DNA of 64,000 bases, from contig NZ_VFMX01000001.1 in assembly GCF_006715285.1 (NCBI RefSeq), forward strand, positions 1,240,001-1,304,000. The letters run 5' to 3'. A program made the translations under genes and the position numbers. Shown in pieces: positions 16,602 through 25,269 of the stretch (the stretch's first letter is position 1; each line of letters begins with the position of its first letter). The notes under the pieces were generated by a model. The model had not been told where the DNA came from and did not search any database. It was given only the letters and a program-made list of their open reading frames with translations. The stretch is from Arthrobacter sp. SLBN-83. GTDB taxonomy: Bacteria > Actinomycetota > Actinomycetes > Actinomycetales > Micrococcaceae.

Positions 16602-17051
16602 GTGACCAGCACACCCGCCAACGATCCGTACCTTCGCGAACTCGTCCAGCTGAGGCGGGTCAAGGACCGTATGGACCGCGAATACGCGCAGCCTCTCGAC
16701 GTCGAATCCCTCGCCAGGGACGTCCACATGTCGGCAGGCCATTTCAGCCGCCGCTTCAAGCTCGCCTACGGCGAATCGCCGTACAGCTACCTCATGACGC
16801 GCCGGATCGAACGGGCCATGGCCCTGCTCCGCAAAGGTGACCTCAGCGTCACCGAGGTGGGCTTCGCCGTCGGCTGTTCCTCGCTGGGCACCTTCAGCAC
16901 CCGGTTCAGCGAACTGGTGGGCATGCCACCGAGCGTCTATAAGCAGGAAGCGGAAGGCTCGACGGCGGGCATCCCCGCATGCGTCGAAAAGCAGGTCACC
17001 AGACCGGTCAGGAATCGAGAAGCGCCCGCCGTTGAAGCGTTACTAGCATGA
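16602..17051 (+). CDS. Short AraC-type helix-turn-helix regulator
   Basis: A 149-residue protein from GTG 16602. It consists almost only of the AraC DNA-binding domain: LDVESLARDVHMSAGHFSRRFKLAYGESPYSYLMTRRIERAM and VTEVGFAVGCSSLGTFSTRFSELVGMPPSVYK give both helix-turn-helix motifs. There is no sensor domain. It overlaps the VOC gene by ATGA, and this AraC/VOC pairing is common in actinobacteria. A TTGACA hexamer at 16537-16542 is a possible -35, but no convincing -10 follows. Confidence 0.88.
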   Translation: MTSTPANDPYLRELVQLRRVKDRMDREYAQPLDVESLARDVHMSAGHFSRRFKLAYGESPYSYLMTRRIERAMALLRKGDLSVTEVGFAVGCSSLGTFSTRFSELVGMPPSVYKQEAEGSTAGIPACVEKQVTRPVRNREAPAVEALLA

Positions 17052-17467
17052 CTGCCATGGACATCAACATTTCCTCAGCCTTCCTTCCCGCCACCGATCC
17101 AGACGCATCCCTGGCCTTCTACCGCGACGCCCTGGGCTTCGAAATCCGCAACGACGTGGGCCGGGGAACCATGCGCTGGATCACCGTGGGCCCCGCCGGC
17201 CAGAAGGACGTCTCCATCGTCCTGCACCCGCCGGCGGTCGATCCCGGAATCACCGAGGACGAACGCCGCACCATCGCCGAAATGATGGCCAAGGGCACCT
17301 ACGCCACCATCGTGCTCTCCTCCCCCGACGTGGATGCCGCGTTCGCCAAGGTGGCGGCGACCGGCGCCGACGTGGTCCAGGAACCCATCGACCAGCCGTA
17401 TGGCATCCGCGACTGCGCCTTCCGAGACCCGGCCGGCAACACCGTCCGGATCAACCAGCAGCCATAG
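17048..17467 (+). CDS. VOC family (glyoxalase/dioxygenase-fold) protein
   Basis: A 139-residue protein from ATG 17048 in an ATGA overlap; ATG 17057 is an alternative start. Two beta-alpha-beta-beta-beta modules are visible: SSAFLPATDPDASLAFYRDALGFEI and the C-terminal DVVQEPIDQPYGIRDCAFRDPAGNTVRI, the latter with the conserved Glu-to-metal region seen in glyoxalase and antibiotic-resistance VOC proteins. The role is probably small-molecule binding or modification, coupled to the AraC regulator before it. Nothing identifies the ligand. Confidence 0.88.
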   Translation: MTAMDINISSAFLPATDPDASLAFYRDALGFEIRNDVGRGTMRWITVGPAGQKDVSIVLHPPAVDPGITEDERRTIAEMMAKGTYATIVLSSPDVDAAFAKVAATGADVVQEPIDQPYGIRDCAFRDPAGNTVRINQQP

Positions 17468-17561
17468 GCATATAACCAAAAACGTATATAAAGGACGACG
17501 CCGGACGAGGGTTGCGGACGCAGCTTTCGTCCGGTGCCGCTCCGGGAAGAAGGGGGACACC

Positions 17562-19949
17562 TTGAGCACGGACGCAGACATGGAGACCAGGCAGGCGCTG
17601 CACATCGCGGACAGCCACGACCTGATCCGCGTACAGGGAGCGCGCGAGAACAACCTCAAGGACGTCAGCCTGGAGCTGCCCAAGCGCCGCCTCACCGCCT
17701 TCACGGGCGTATCCGGTTCCGGCAAGAGCTCGCTGGTGTTCGCCACTATCGCCGCCGAGTCGCAGCGGATGATCAACGAAACCTACAGCGCGTTCGTGCA
17801 GGGGTTCATGCCCAGCCTGGCCAGGCCCGATGTGGACCGGCTGGAAGGGCTGACCACCGCCATCATCGTGGACCAGGAGCGGATGGGCGCCAACCCCCGT
17901 TCCACCGTCGGCACCGCCACCGACGCCAACGCCATGCTGCGGATCCTGTTCAGCCGCCTGGGCAAGCCGTACGTGGGACCGCCCACCGCTTTCTCCTTCA
18001 ACGTTCCCACCCGCAAGGCCAGCGGCATCATGAGCACCGAAAAGGGCGGCAGGGTGGAGAAGAACGTGGTCCGCCAGGTGACCTACCTCGGCGGCATGTG
18101 CCCGCGCTGCGAGGGCATGGGGAACATCAGCGACATCGACCGGACGGCGCTGTACGACGACTCCAAATCCCTGAACGAAGGCGCGCTCACCGTGCCCGGC
18201 TACTCGATGGACGGCTGGTACGGACGCCTGTTCGAGGGCATGGGCCTGCCCATGGACAAACCGATCGCCAAGTTCACGGCCAAGCAGCTGGACACGATGC
18301 TGTACGCCGAACCCACCAAGATCAAGGTGGAAGGCGTCAACCTCACCTTCGAAGGCGTGATCCCCAAAATCCAGAAGTCCATGCTCTCCAAGGACGTGGA
18401 GGCCATGCAGCCGCACGTGAAACGGTTCGTGGAGCGCGCCGTCACCTTCGCCACCTGCCCGGACTGCGGCGGAACCCGGCTCACCCCGGAAGTCCTCAAC
18501 TCGAAAATCAACGGCAAGAACATCGCCGACCTGTGCACCATGCAGATCAGCGACCTGGCGCAGTGGATCCGCGAGCTGGACGAGCCCTCGGTCCGGCCGC
18601 TGCTGGCCGGGCTGCGGGACCTCCTGGACTCCTTCGCCGAGATCGGCCTCGGCTACCTCTCCCTGGACCGCCCGGCGGGCACCCTCTCCGGCGGCGAGGC
18701 GCAGCGGACCAAGATGATCCGGCACCTGGGCTCCTCCCTCACGGATGTCACCTACGTCTTCGATGAGCCCAGCATCGGGCTGCACCCCCACGACATCGAG
18801 CGGATGAACACGCTCCTGCTGCAGCTGCGGGACAAAGGCAACACCGTCCTGGTGGTGGAGCACAAACCCGAGATGATCGCCATCGCCGATCACGTCGTCG
18901 ACCTCGGACCCAAGGCCGGCACCGGCGGCGGCCAGATCGTCTACGAGGGCGACGTCGAGGGGCTGCGTTCGAGCGGCACCATCACCGGCCGGCACCTGGA
19001 CGATCGCGCGCGGCTGAAGGACGCGTTCCGGTCGGCGCGCGGGGCGCTGGAGGTCCGAGGGGCGTCCACGAACAACCTGCAGAACGTGGACGTCGACGTG
19101 CCGCTCGGCGTCCTGTGCGTGGTCACCGGCGTAGCCGGATCCGGCAAAAGCTCGCTGATCCACGGTTCGCTGGCCAAGCGGGAGGGCGTGGTGGTGATCG
19201 ACCAGGGCGCCATCAAAGGCTCCCGACGCAGCAACCCGGCCACCTACACCGGCCTGCTGGAGCCCATCCGCAAGGCCTTCGCCAAGGCCAACGGCGTAAA
19301 GCCTGCCTTGTTCAGCTCCAACTCCGAGGGTGCGTGCCCCACCTGCAACGGCGCCGGCGTGATCTTCACCGAGCTGGGCGTCATGGCCACCGTGGAGTCA
19401 ACCTGCGAGGACTGCGAGGGGCGCCGCTTCCAGCCCGCTGTCCTGGAGTACATGCTGGGCGGCCGGAACATCGCGGACGTGCTGGACATGTCCGTGGACG
19501 CGGCACTGGCCTATTTTGCCGAGGGTGAGGCGAAGACGCCCGCAGCGCACAAGGTCCTGGAGCGCCTGGCGGACGTGGGCCTGGGCTACATCACCCTGGG
19601 CCAGCCGCTCACCACCCTGTCCGGCGGCGAGCGGCAGCGGCTCAAGCTGGCCACCCAGATGGCAGAGACCGGCGACGTGTACATCCTGGACGAGCCCACC
19701 GTGGGTCTGCACCTGGCCGACGTGGAGCAGCTGCTGGGCCTGCTGGACCGGCTGGTGGACTCCGGGAAGTCGGTGATCGTGATTGAGCACCACCAGGCGG
19801 TGATGGCTCACGCGGACTGGATCATCGACATCGGACCGGGGGCAGGGCACGACGGCGGCAGGATCGTTTTTGAGGGCACGCCGGCTGAGCTGGTGGCCGG
19901 GCGGGCCACGCTCACCGGGCGGCACCTGGCAACGTACGTGGGTGCTTAG
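17562..19949 (+). CDS. UvrA paralogue (class III UvrA-like ABC ATPase)
   Basis: A 795-residue protein from TTG 17562, chosen because GAAGAAGGGGGA precedes it; ATG 17580 is possible. It has two ABC modules: Walker A GVSGSGKSS near residue 49 and GVAGSGKSS near 520, signatures LSGGEAQR and LSGGERQR, Walker B VFDEPSIGLHPHD and ILDEPTVGLHLAD. Zinc-finger cysteines occur as CPRCEG, CPDCGG, CPTCNG and CEDCEG. At about 150 residues shorter than canonical UvrA it lacks most of the UvrB-interaction insertion. Such paralogues are linked to resistance to DNA-binding drugs rather than core excision repair. It converges with a hydrolase gene, overlapping by four bases. Confidence 0.92.
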   Translation: MSTDADMETRQALHIADSHDLIRVQGARENNLKDVSLELPKRRLTAFTGVSGSGKSSLVFATIAAESQRMINETYSAFVQGFMPSLARPDVDRLEGLTTAIIVDQERMGANPRSTVGTATDANAMLRILFSRLGKPYVGPPTAFSFNVPTRKASGIMSTEKGGRVEKNVVRQVTYLGGMCPRCEGMGNISDIDRTALYDDSKSLNEGALTVPGYSMDGWYGRLFEGMGLPMDKPIAKFTAKQLDTMLYAEPTKIKVEGVNLTFEGVIPKIQKSMLSKDVEAMQPHVKRFVERAVTFATCPDCGGTRLTPEVLNSKINGKNIADLCTMQISDLAQWIRELDEPSVRPLLAGLRDLLDSFAEIGLGYLSLDRPAGTLSGGEAQRTKMIRHLGSSLTDVTYVFDEPSIGLHPHDIERMNTLLLQLRDKGNTVLVVEHKPEMIAIADHVVDLGPKAGTGGGQIVYEGDVEGLRSSGTITGRHLDDRARLKDAFRSARGALEVRGASTNNLQNVDVDVPLGVLCVVTGVAGSGKSSLIHGSLAKREGVVVIDQGAIKGSRRSNPATYTGLLEPIRKAFAKANGVKPALFSSNSEGACPTCNGAGVIFTELGVMATVESTCEDCEGRRFQPAVLEYMLGGRNIADVLDMSVDAALAYFAEGEAKTPAAHKVLERLADVGLGYITLGQPLTTLSGGERQRLKLATQMAETGDVYILDEPTVGLHLADVEQLLGLLDRLVDSGKSVIVIEHHQAVMAHADWIIDIGPGAGHDGGRIVFEGTPAELVAGRATLTGRHLATYVGA

Positions 19950-20908
19950 AGCCGCCCCAGGAAGGCAACCGTGGCGGCGGCGATTTGCTGTTGGGCGGCC
20001 TGGCGGCTGACGCCCGGTTCGCCGTCGCCCGGCTGTTCCCCGTAGTCGCCGAAGAAGGCGTGCACTCCCCCGCGAACAGCCGCAAACTCGGTGTCGGCGG
20101 GCAGCAGCTGGCGCGACGACTCGATCTTGGCCGGGGTGCTGAGTCCATCGCTGCTGCCGGAGACGGACAGGACTGACAGGCCGGCCCGGCCACGCAGCGA
20201 TTCCACGGGGTAGGAGGCGTACAGGACCAGCCCGCTGACGTCACTGTTGTTGAGCGCGAACGATGACGCAGACACCCCGCCCAGGGAGTGGCCGCCCACC
20301 GCCCATGTGGTGATGTCCGGGTTGTCCTCGATGGCGCCGCGGGCCTGGTTGCCATCCAGCAGGCTGAGCCCCAGCGGCTCCTTCAGAATGACCACCCGGC
20401 ACCCGGCTCCCACCACGGGTGCCAGGATGTCCTGGTAGGCCCGGGCATCCACGCGTGCTCCCGGGTAGAAGACCAGCCCCTTGGTGGGTTTGGTCCCGTC
20501 GGGTGACATGGTGAGGGCGGTGTTGGTTTCGGTGACGGTGAGGTCCGACGTCGGGCCCGCCTCCGCCGTCGCCCCCGCCTGGTAGGCGAAGGGGTTGAGC
20601 CAGGCAAGCCCGGCAGCGAGCGCCAGAACGGCCAACCGGCCCAGCCAGGCGCCAACAAGCCTGAGCCGGGAGCGGGGCCGGGGAACGTCCCGGCGGAGCC
20701 ACAGCAGCAACGCCCAGGCCAGACCCGCCGCGCCGGCGGCCAGCAGGATGCCCGGGAGCAGCGGATGCCCGGCCAGGACGGCGGGATTGCCGGCCAGCAT
20801 CCACAACGCAACGCCTGCAAGGGCGGCGGCGCAGGCCGTGGACACCCAGAAGAGTACCGTCCGTTTCCTGGGCGGGGCGCTGGTTTTGGTGCCGGGTGAG
20901 GTGTCCAT
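19946..20908 (-). CDS. Membrane-anchored alpha/beta hydrolase
   Basis: A 320-residue protein. ATG 20908 is preferred over TTG 20944 because GGAAGGA lies 9 bases upstream. Three hydrophobic segments occupy the first 110 residues, followed by an extracytoplasmic-looking alpha/beta hydrolase: GLVFYPGARVDARAYQ, AVGGHSLGGVSASSFAL with the nucleophile elbow GHSLGG, VSGSSDGLSTP with the acid, and GGVHAFFGDYG with the His. The triad is complete. The substrate is unknown. Its stop overlaps that of the UvrA-like gene on the opposite strand. Confidence 0.88.
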   Translation of the reverse strand: MDTSPGTKTSAPPRKRTVLFWVSTACAAALAGVALWMLAGNPAVLAGHPLLPGILLAAGAAGLAWALLLWLRRDVPRPRSRLRLVGAWLGRLAVLALAAGLAWLNPFAYQAGATAEAGPTSDLTVTETNTALTMSPDGTKPTKGLVFYPGARVDARAYQDILAPVVGAGCRVVILKEPLGLSLLDGNQARGAIEDNPDITTWAVGGHSLGGVSASSFALNNSDVSGLVLYASYPVESLRGRAGLSVLSVSGSSDGLSTPAKIESSRQLLPADTEFAAVRGGVHAFFGDYGEQPGDGEPGVSRQAAQQQIAAATVAFLGRL

Positions 20909-20958
20909 GGTTCCTGATCCTTCCACCGGACGGCGGGATTTCAATGCCCGGCCTGCCC

Positions 20959-20964
20959 TACGCT
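20959..20964 (+). promoter_or_regulatory. -10 element of a probable leaderless MOSC transcript
   Basis: TACGCT ends six bases before ATG 20971, which would put the transcription start on or next to the A of the start codon. No Shine-Dalgarno precedes the ATG. The -35 region is not recognisable. Confidence 0.5.
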
Positions 20965-20970
20965 GGACCT

Positions 20971-21543
20971 ATGCCCGAAAAGTTCCGGTACGAGGTCGAG
21001 ATCCTGCACCTGCTGGTCTCCCCCGCACACGCTTATTTCGGCCGCGCCCGGGACGGGGCCGCCGACGTTCCCACCACTGATGCCGAACAAGCTGAGGTGG
21101 TGGCCGGTAAGGGGATCGTAGGCGACCGGTTCTTCGGCAAGGCCGCACACATGGACGCGGCCGTGACCCTGTTCGCCGTCGAATCCCTCGAAGCCATCGC
21201 CGCCGAGCTGGGCGCCCCGCCGTTCGATCCCCTGCTGACCAGGCGGAACGTGGTGCTCCGCGGCGCCCAGCTGGCGCCGCTGCTGGGGCAGGACTTCGTG
21301 CTGGAGTCCGGAGGGTCTTCGGTGTCGCTGCACGGCGGCCGGCACGCCCAGCCCTGCGCGTGGATGAACGAAGTTCTCGCTCCCGGCGCACATCCGGCCA
21401 TGCGCGGCCGCGGCGGCATCCGCTGCCGGGCCATCTCCAGCGGCCTCCTGCACCGCGGACCTGCCGTGCTGGTCAGCCCGGTGCCGCTTGATCCGGCGCA
21501 GGCCGGGGAAGCGAGCCTGCTCCGGCCGTCCCGGCTGCCCTAG
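20971..21543 (+). CDS. MOSC domain protein
   Basis: A 190-residue protein from ATG 20971, apparently leaderless. Features of the MOSC (molybdenum cofactor sulfurase C-terminal) fold include GIVGDRFFGKAAHMDAAVTLFAVE, the TRRNVVLRG segment, and SLHGGRHAQPCAWMNEVLAPG with the conserved Cys. MOSC proteins act in handling of sulfur or molybdopterin-type substrates such as hydroxylamine reduction. No molybdenum-related gene is nearby, so the pathway is unknown. The last 20 residues vary from the core fold. Confidence 0.88.
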   Translation: MPEKFRYEVEILHLLVSPAHAYFGRARDGAADVPTTDAEQAEVVAGKGIVGDRFFGKAAHMDAAVTLFAVESLEAIAAELGAPPFDPLLTRRNVVLRGAQLAPLLGQDFVLESGGSSVSLHGGRHAQPCAWMNEVLAPGAHPAMRGRGGIRCRAISSGLLHRGPAVLVSPVPLDPAQAGEASLLRPSRLP

Positions 21544-21682
21544 CGAAGCTCCCCCAGTGGGGCGTACGACGGCGTCACGCACGGCACGCTTTCGGCCCGC
21601 CTGGGGCGGGGAAGCCCCGGAAACCCGGGCCGCCGCCGTCGTCCGCTGCCTGAAACCGTGCCCGGCGTGACGCGGGGACGCG

Positions 21683-22855
21683 CTAGTCCAGCTGTACCCC
21701 GCGGAGCAGCAGGAGCGTCCCGCCCACCACGACGGCTGACGCCAGGAACACGCCGCCCGCGCCGAGTCCGGCGGCAACCACGCCGATGGCGCTGGGCAGG
21801 ACTACCTGCCCCACCCGGTTGCCGGCGAGCCGCAGCGCCAGCGCCCGCCCCCGCTGACCCGCGGGCGCCTGCGCGGAAAGCCAGGACATGGTCAGCGGCT
21901 GGCCGATGCCCAGGCCCAGCCCCAGCACGGCCATCACCACAAAGAGCAGCCATGCCGGCATGGGAATGGCCGCGACTGCCAGCGCCGCGGTGGACAGTGA
22001 AAGGCTCACCACCAGCAGCTTCATCCGGCCGATCCTCCGGGATACCCGGCCCAACAGGAGCCGCGACACCATGGAGAAGACGGCCCGGACGGTCAGCATG
22101 GCGCCCACGGTTGCCGCGGTGAGTCCACGGTCCGCTCCGAGGGCCGGCAGGTAGACCACGGTCAGGTCCACCACAGCCAGGACGGTGGCGCTGGTGGCAA
22201 GGGCCCGGGCCACCCCGGGAGCCTTCAGCAGCGAGAGGGCGTTTCCGCTGCCGCCCGCCGCAGACGCCTTCTTCTTCCTGCTGCTGACATGGACCGAAAT
22301 GAGGAAGGTGCTTGCGAACAACACCAGGCTCATGATGACGGAAAGCAGGAAGATGGCCTGCGTGTCCGGGCGGATGGAGGCGCCGCCTACGAGGGAAATC
22401 GCCAACGGCCCCACCGCCTGGCCCAGGGACGCAGCGAACGTGAGGTATCCGAACGCGGAGTCCATCCGGGACGAGGCGGCATTGTTGGCCACCACCGCCT
22501 GCTGCCCCACCACGCAGGCAAGTTGTCCGGCGCCCAGCAGCGCGGTTCCGATAACCAGGGCCACGATCGAGGAGCCCCAGAGCAGCAGGAAGGCTGAGCA
22601 GGAAAGTACGACGGCGGACCCGATCGCCATGAGCCGGCGCTCACCCAGGCGGTCCACCAGACCGCCCGTGGGCACGGCGAGCAGCAGCGGAAAGACCGCG
22701 TAGCTGGCGGCGAGGAGGCCCAGGGCGAAGCCGGGGACATCGAGCTCAAGCGCACGGTAGGTGGCGGCCGGGCGGACCAGGAACGTGACGGCCTGGATCA
22801 GCGCGGAATGGACCAGCAGGGCAGTGGCCGATCGGCGGCCGAGTTCACCGATCAT
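21683..22855 (-). CDS. MFS transporter, drug/metabolite efflux type
   Basis: A 390-residue membrane protein starting in a four-base overlap with the GntR gene. About 12 hydrophobic stretches are visible. The loop 2-3 motif is GGLVDRLGERRLMAIG and the symmetric one GRVSRRIGRMKLLVV. Length and lack of the EYYDF signature point to a 12-helix efflux-type MFS rather than the MHS carriers elsewhere in the window. It is the last gene in the leftward GntR cassette. The 139 bases beyond its stop hold only a long-range imperfect inverted repeat (GCGTCACGC near 21574 with GCGTGACGC near 21666) that may act in termination. Confidence 0.9.
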   Translation of the reverse strand: MIGELGRRSATALLVHSALIQAVTFLVRPAATYRALELDVPGFALGLLAASYAVFPLLLAVPTGGLVDRLGERRLMAIGSAVVLSCSAFLLLWGSSIVALVIGTALLGAGQLACVVGQQAVVANNAASSRMDSAFGYLTFAASLGQAVGPLAISLVGGASIRPDTQAIFLLSVIMSLVLFASTFLISVHVSSRKKKASAAGGSGNALSLLKAPGVARALATSATVLAVVDLTVVYLPALGADRGLTAATVGAMLTVRAVFSMVSRLLLGRVSRRIGRMKLLVVSLSLSTAALAVAAIPMPAWLLFVVMAVLGLGLGIGQPLTMSWLSAQAPAGQRGRALALRLAGNRVGQVVLPSAIGVVAAGLGAGGVFLASAVVVGGTLLLLRGVQLD

Positions 22856-23517
22856 GCGCCGGCCGCGGTGGCGCCGGAGATGGCCCGCACCGCAGCGTCC
22901 CGGGCACCCATCACATGCTCGAACGCGATGGCGGCAGCCTTCTCCGGGTCGCCGCCGGCCACCGCATCCACCAGGGTCCGGTGCTGCGCCAAGGCCTGGT
23001 CCCGGCGCTCCTGGGTGCTGTTGGTGAAGTGCCGGTACCGCTCCATATGGCTGGAGATCTGGCTGTGGAAGCGGCGGGCCCAGGAGTTTCCGGCAATCGC
23101 GGCAATTCTTGCATGCAGTGCCATGCCCTGCTGCATGGCGTCGTCAGCGAACGTCACCATGGCGGCATTGCGTTCCAGGATGCCCTTGAGGTCCTCAATG
23201 TCGCCCGGTGTCGCTTTCAGGCAGGCGTTGCGTGCCATCAGCGATTCCATGGCCGCGCGGACCTCATAGAGTTCCGAGATGGCGCCTTCGTCCAATGCCG
23301 GCACCAGTACCCCGCCGGTGGGCTGCTGCTCCAGGAGGCCTTCGGAGATGAGCCGCCGGATGGCCTCGCGCAGCGGGGTGCGGCTCACCTGCAGCGCGGA
23401 CGCCATCGCCGGTTCGTAGATGCGCTCCCCCGGCTTCAGCTCAAGGCTCAGGATGCGGCGCTTCAGTTCGGCGTAGACAAAGTGGGCTCCCGTGTTTCGG
23501 GTGGGCGATTCTGGCAT
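22852..23517 (-). CDS. GntR family regulator, FCD (FadR/VanR-like) subfamily
   Basis: A 221-residue protein. ATG 23517 is chosen because GGAGGT lies 8 bases upstream; GTG 23532 would be weaker. The winged helix-turn-helix (about residues 10-75, YAELKRRILSLELKPGERIYEPAMASALQVSRTPLREAIRRLISEGLL) is followed by an all-helical FCD ligand domain with the metal-binding Asp/His positions (LYEVRAAMESLMARNA, ALHARIAAIAGN, QHRTLVDAVAGGD). FCD regulators sense carboxylates. It sits between two MFS genes in the same orientation. A TGTATA-N4-TATACA operator lies in its promoter. Confidence 0.92.
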   Translation of the reverse strand: MPESPTRNTGAHFVYAELKRRILSLELKPGERIYEPAMASALQVSRTPLREAIRRLISEGLLEQQPTGGVLVPALDEGAISELYEVRAAMESLMARNACLKATPGDIEDLKGILERNAAMVTFADDAMQQGMALHARIAAIAGNSWARRFHSQISSHMERYRHFTNSTQERRDQALAQHRTLVDAVAGGDPEKAAAIAFEHVMGARDAAVRAISGATAAGA

Positions 23518-23537
23518 CGTTTGTACCTCCACCCGAA

Positions 23538-23561
23538 ATCATACTTGTATACATCTATACA
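23538..23561 (-). promoter_or_regulatory. GntR promoter and operator
   Basis: On the minus strand a TATGAT -10 (23538-23543) lies just downstream of TGTATA-GATG-TATACA (23546-23561), a perfect inverted repeat. Part of it, TGTATACA, is itself an 8-base palindrome of the kind bound by FCD-type GntR regulators. The repeat fills the -35/-10 spacer, so self-repression is a natural inference. Confidence 0.65.
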
Positions 23562-23615
23562 TCCCGACGCAGAGGTGGTTCCGCCCACCCCTGCCCACGG
23601 GCCCAGCGCACAAAG

Positions 23616-23648
23616 AAGGGAGGGGCAGCACTGAACTGCCTCTCCCTT
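23616..23648 (-). terminator. Rho-independent terminator of the MHS transporter gene
   Basis: AAGGGAGGGGCAG (23616-23628) pairs with CTGCCTCTCCCTT (23636-23648) with one wobble pair and a 7-base loop. In the minus direction it is followed by a short T-rich stretch (TCTTTG), 22 bases after the transporter stop codon. It would separate the transporter from the GntR gene. Confidence 0.65.
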
Positions 23649-23669
23649 CCTCGTGGCCGAACGGCGGAC

Positions 23670-25049
23670 CTAAGCGCGGCCTGCGGCTCGTCCGGCCCTG
23701 TGCGCCTCGAGGTCCTCGAGCGACGTGCCCCTGGTGTCCGACGACATCAGGGTGGCCACGGCCGAGACGAGGCAGATGCCGAGCGTGGCCAGTCCGATGG
23801 TCAGCGGGATGTTGGCGGAACCCGGAGGGGCGATCGCCGTGAAGATACTCGGGAAGAACGACGCGATCATGAGCCCGATGTTCTGGGACACCGCGAAGCC
23901 GGTCACCCGGATCCGCATGGGGAACTGCTCCTGGAAGAACGTGGCGAACGTGGCGTTCCACATCTGGAAGAAGATACCCTGCACGATCACCACGCAGACG
24001 AATACCAGCGGCAGGCTCCCCTGCTCGATCGCCCAGAGGTATCCGGTTACCAGGACGCCGCCCACTATGCCGCCGGCCGCCATCAGCATTCGCCGGCCGA
24101 TCCTGTCCGAGAGTGCGCCGAAGACCGGGATGGTCACCACGGCTGCGACGTTGGCCACCAGCGTCACCCACAGGAACTCGCTGCTGGAGAAGCCGTTGCC
24201 GTAGCCCTTCTGCGTCGCGTAGGAGACGCCGAAGATCAGTGTGGCCATGCCGATCACGTTGGTGAAGGTCATGAGGATGCAGCGGACCAGGACGCCGGGG
24301 CGGGTCCGGAGGAGCTCAATGAGCGGGAAGCGCTGCTGGGCCGGGGCCGCTCCGGACTGCGCGGCGTACACAGGGGGTTCGGTCACCCTGCGGCGGATGA
24401 GGTACCCGGCGAAGATGACGACGGCGCTGAGCAGGAACGGGATACGCCAGCCCCAGGAGCCGAACTGGTCAGCCGGGAGGAGGGCGGCGAGCGGCAGCAG
24501 GACGGCGGTGGCCAGGATGGACCCCACCTGCGTGCCCTGGAGGCTGAAGCTGGCGAAGAATCCGCGCCGGGCGTCCGGCGAGTGCTCGACGATCATGGCG
24601 CTGGCGCCGCCCAGTTCGCCGGCCACCGCGAAGCCCTGGATCAGGCGGAGGATCACCAGCAGGGCGGGGGCGAGGAGGCCCACCTGCCCGTACGTTGGCA
24701 GGAGTCCGACAGCGAAGGTCGCACAGCCCATGAGCAGCATGGCGAAGACTAGCACTTTCTTGCGCCCGTGCCGGTCCCCGTAGGCCCCCAGAATGACGGC
24801 ACCAACCGGGCGGGAGACGTAGCCCACCGCATAGGTTGCGAGGGAAGCAATGATTCCAACGGTGGGGTTCTCCGCAGGGAAGAAGACAGTGGGAAAGATC
24901 AGCGTTGCGGCAAGCGAGTACAGCGCGAAGTCGTAGTACTCAAGGGCGCTTCCGATCCAGCCGCTCAGCGCAGCTTTCCGCGGATCCCGGGAGCCCGAGT
25001 CAACACCCTGGTTGGGGAGGGCGGCTCGGGTGGGGGTGGTGGTGCTCAT
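23670..25049 (-). CDS. MFS transporter, metabolite:H+ symporter (MHS) type
   Basis: A 459-residue polytopic protein. ATG 25049 is preferred because GAAGGA lies 10 bases upstream; ATG 25073 and a further upstream start are open but lack ribosome sites. The N-terminal SGWIGSALEYYDFALYSLAATLIFPTVFF and loop motif GAYGDRHGRKKVLVFAML mark an MHS carrier for carboxylate-type substrates. The second loop motif is GALSDRIGRRMLMA. It is the close functional twin of the transporter at 2.8-4.1 kb and likewise neighbours a beta-hydroxyacid dehydrogenase. A strong promoter with a palindrome lies upstream. Confidence 0.92.
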   Translation of the reverse strand: MSTTTPTRAALPNQGVDSGSRDPRKAALSGWIGSALEYYDFALYSLAATLIFPTVFFPAENPTVGIIASLATYAVGYVSRPVGAVILGAYGDRHGRKKVLVFAMLLMGCATFAVGLLPTYGQVGLLAPALLVILRLIQGFAVAGELGGASAMIVEHSPDARRGFFASFSLQGTQVGSILATAVLLPLAALLPADQFGSWGWRIPFLLSAVVIFAGYLIRRRVTEPPVYAAQSGAAPAQQRFPLIELLRTRPGVLVRCILMTFTNVIGMATLIFGVSYATQKGYGNGFSSSEFLWVTLVANVAAVVTIPVFGALSDRIGRRMLMAAGGIVGGVLVTGYLWAIEQGSLPLVFVCVVIVQGIFFQMWNATFATFFQEQFPMRIRVTGFAVSQNIGLMIASFFPSIFTAIAPPGSANIPLTIGLATLGICLVSAVATLMSSDTRGTSLEDLEAHRAGRAAGRA

Positions 25050-25163
25050 GTGCTGTGTGTCCTTCGTCTTCATTGGCAAGGAACCGGAACCGCTGGATTC
25101 AGCAGATGTTCGTGGCTGTGTCTGCGCCGGGAACGGTCCCACCGGACCTAAAGCGGCAGCTCT

Positions 25164-25207
25164 TGAATCGATTCATCCAATATAGAAGGTGACCTCCGTT
25201 ACGTCAA
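25164..25207 (-). promoter_or_regulatory. Promoter with palindromic operator for the MHS transporter
   Basis: On the minus strand TTGACG (25202-25207), a 17-base spacer and TATATT (25179-25184) form a good housekeeping-type promoter. The 12-base perfect palindrome TGAATCGATTCA (25164-25175) covers the expected transcription start. Its TG...CG...CA layout resembles LacI-family operators; the adjacent regulator is GntR-type, whose own operator looks different. Confidence 0.7.
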
Positions 25208-25269
25208 TGGGCAAGCGCTATCCCGGTTACCTCCCGGGTCCCAACCGGCCCTTGGAAACGCCCTTCCGG

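Noticed and set aside
17451..19163. 570-residue open frame on the minus strand opposite the UvrA-like gene
   Set aside because: It is an antisense shadow of a clearly conserved ABC ATPase; composition is rich in His, Gly, Val and Asp without any recognisable fold.
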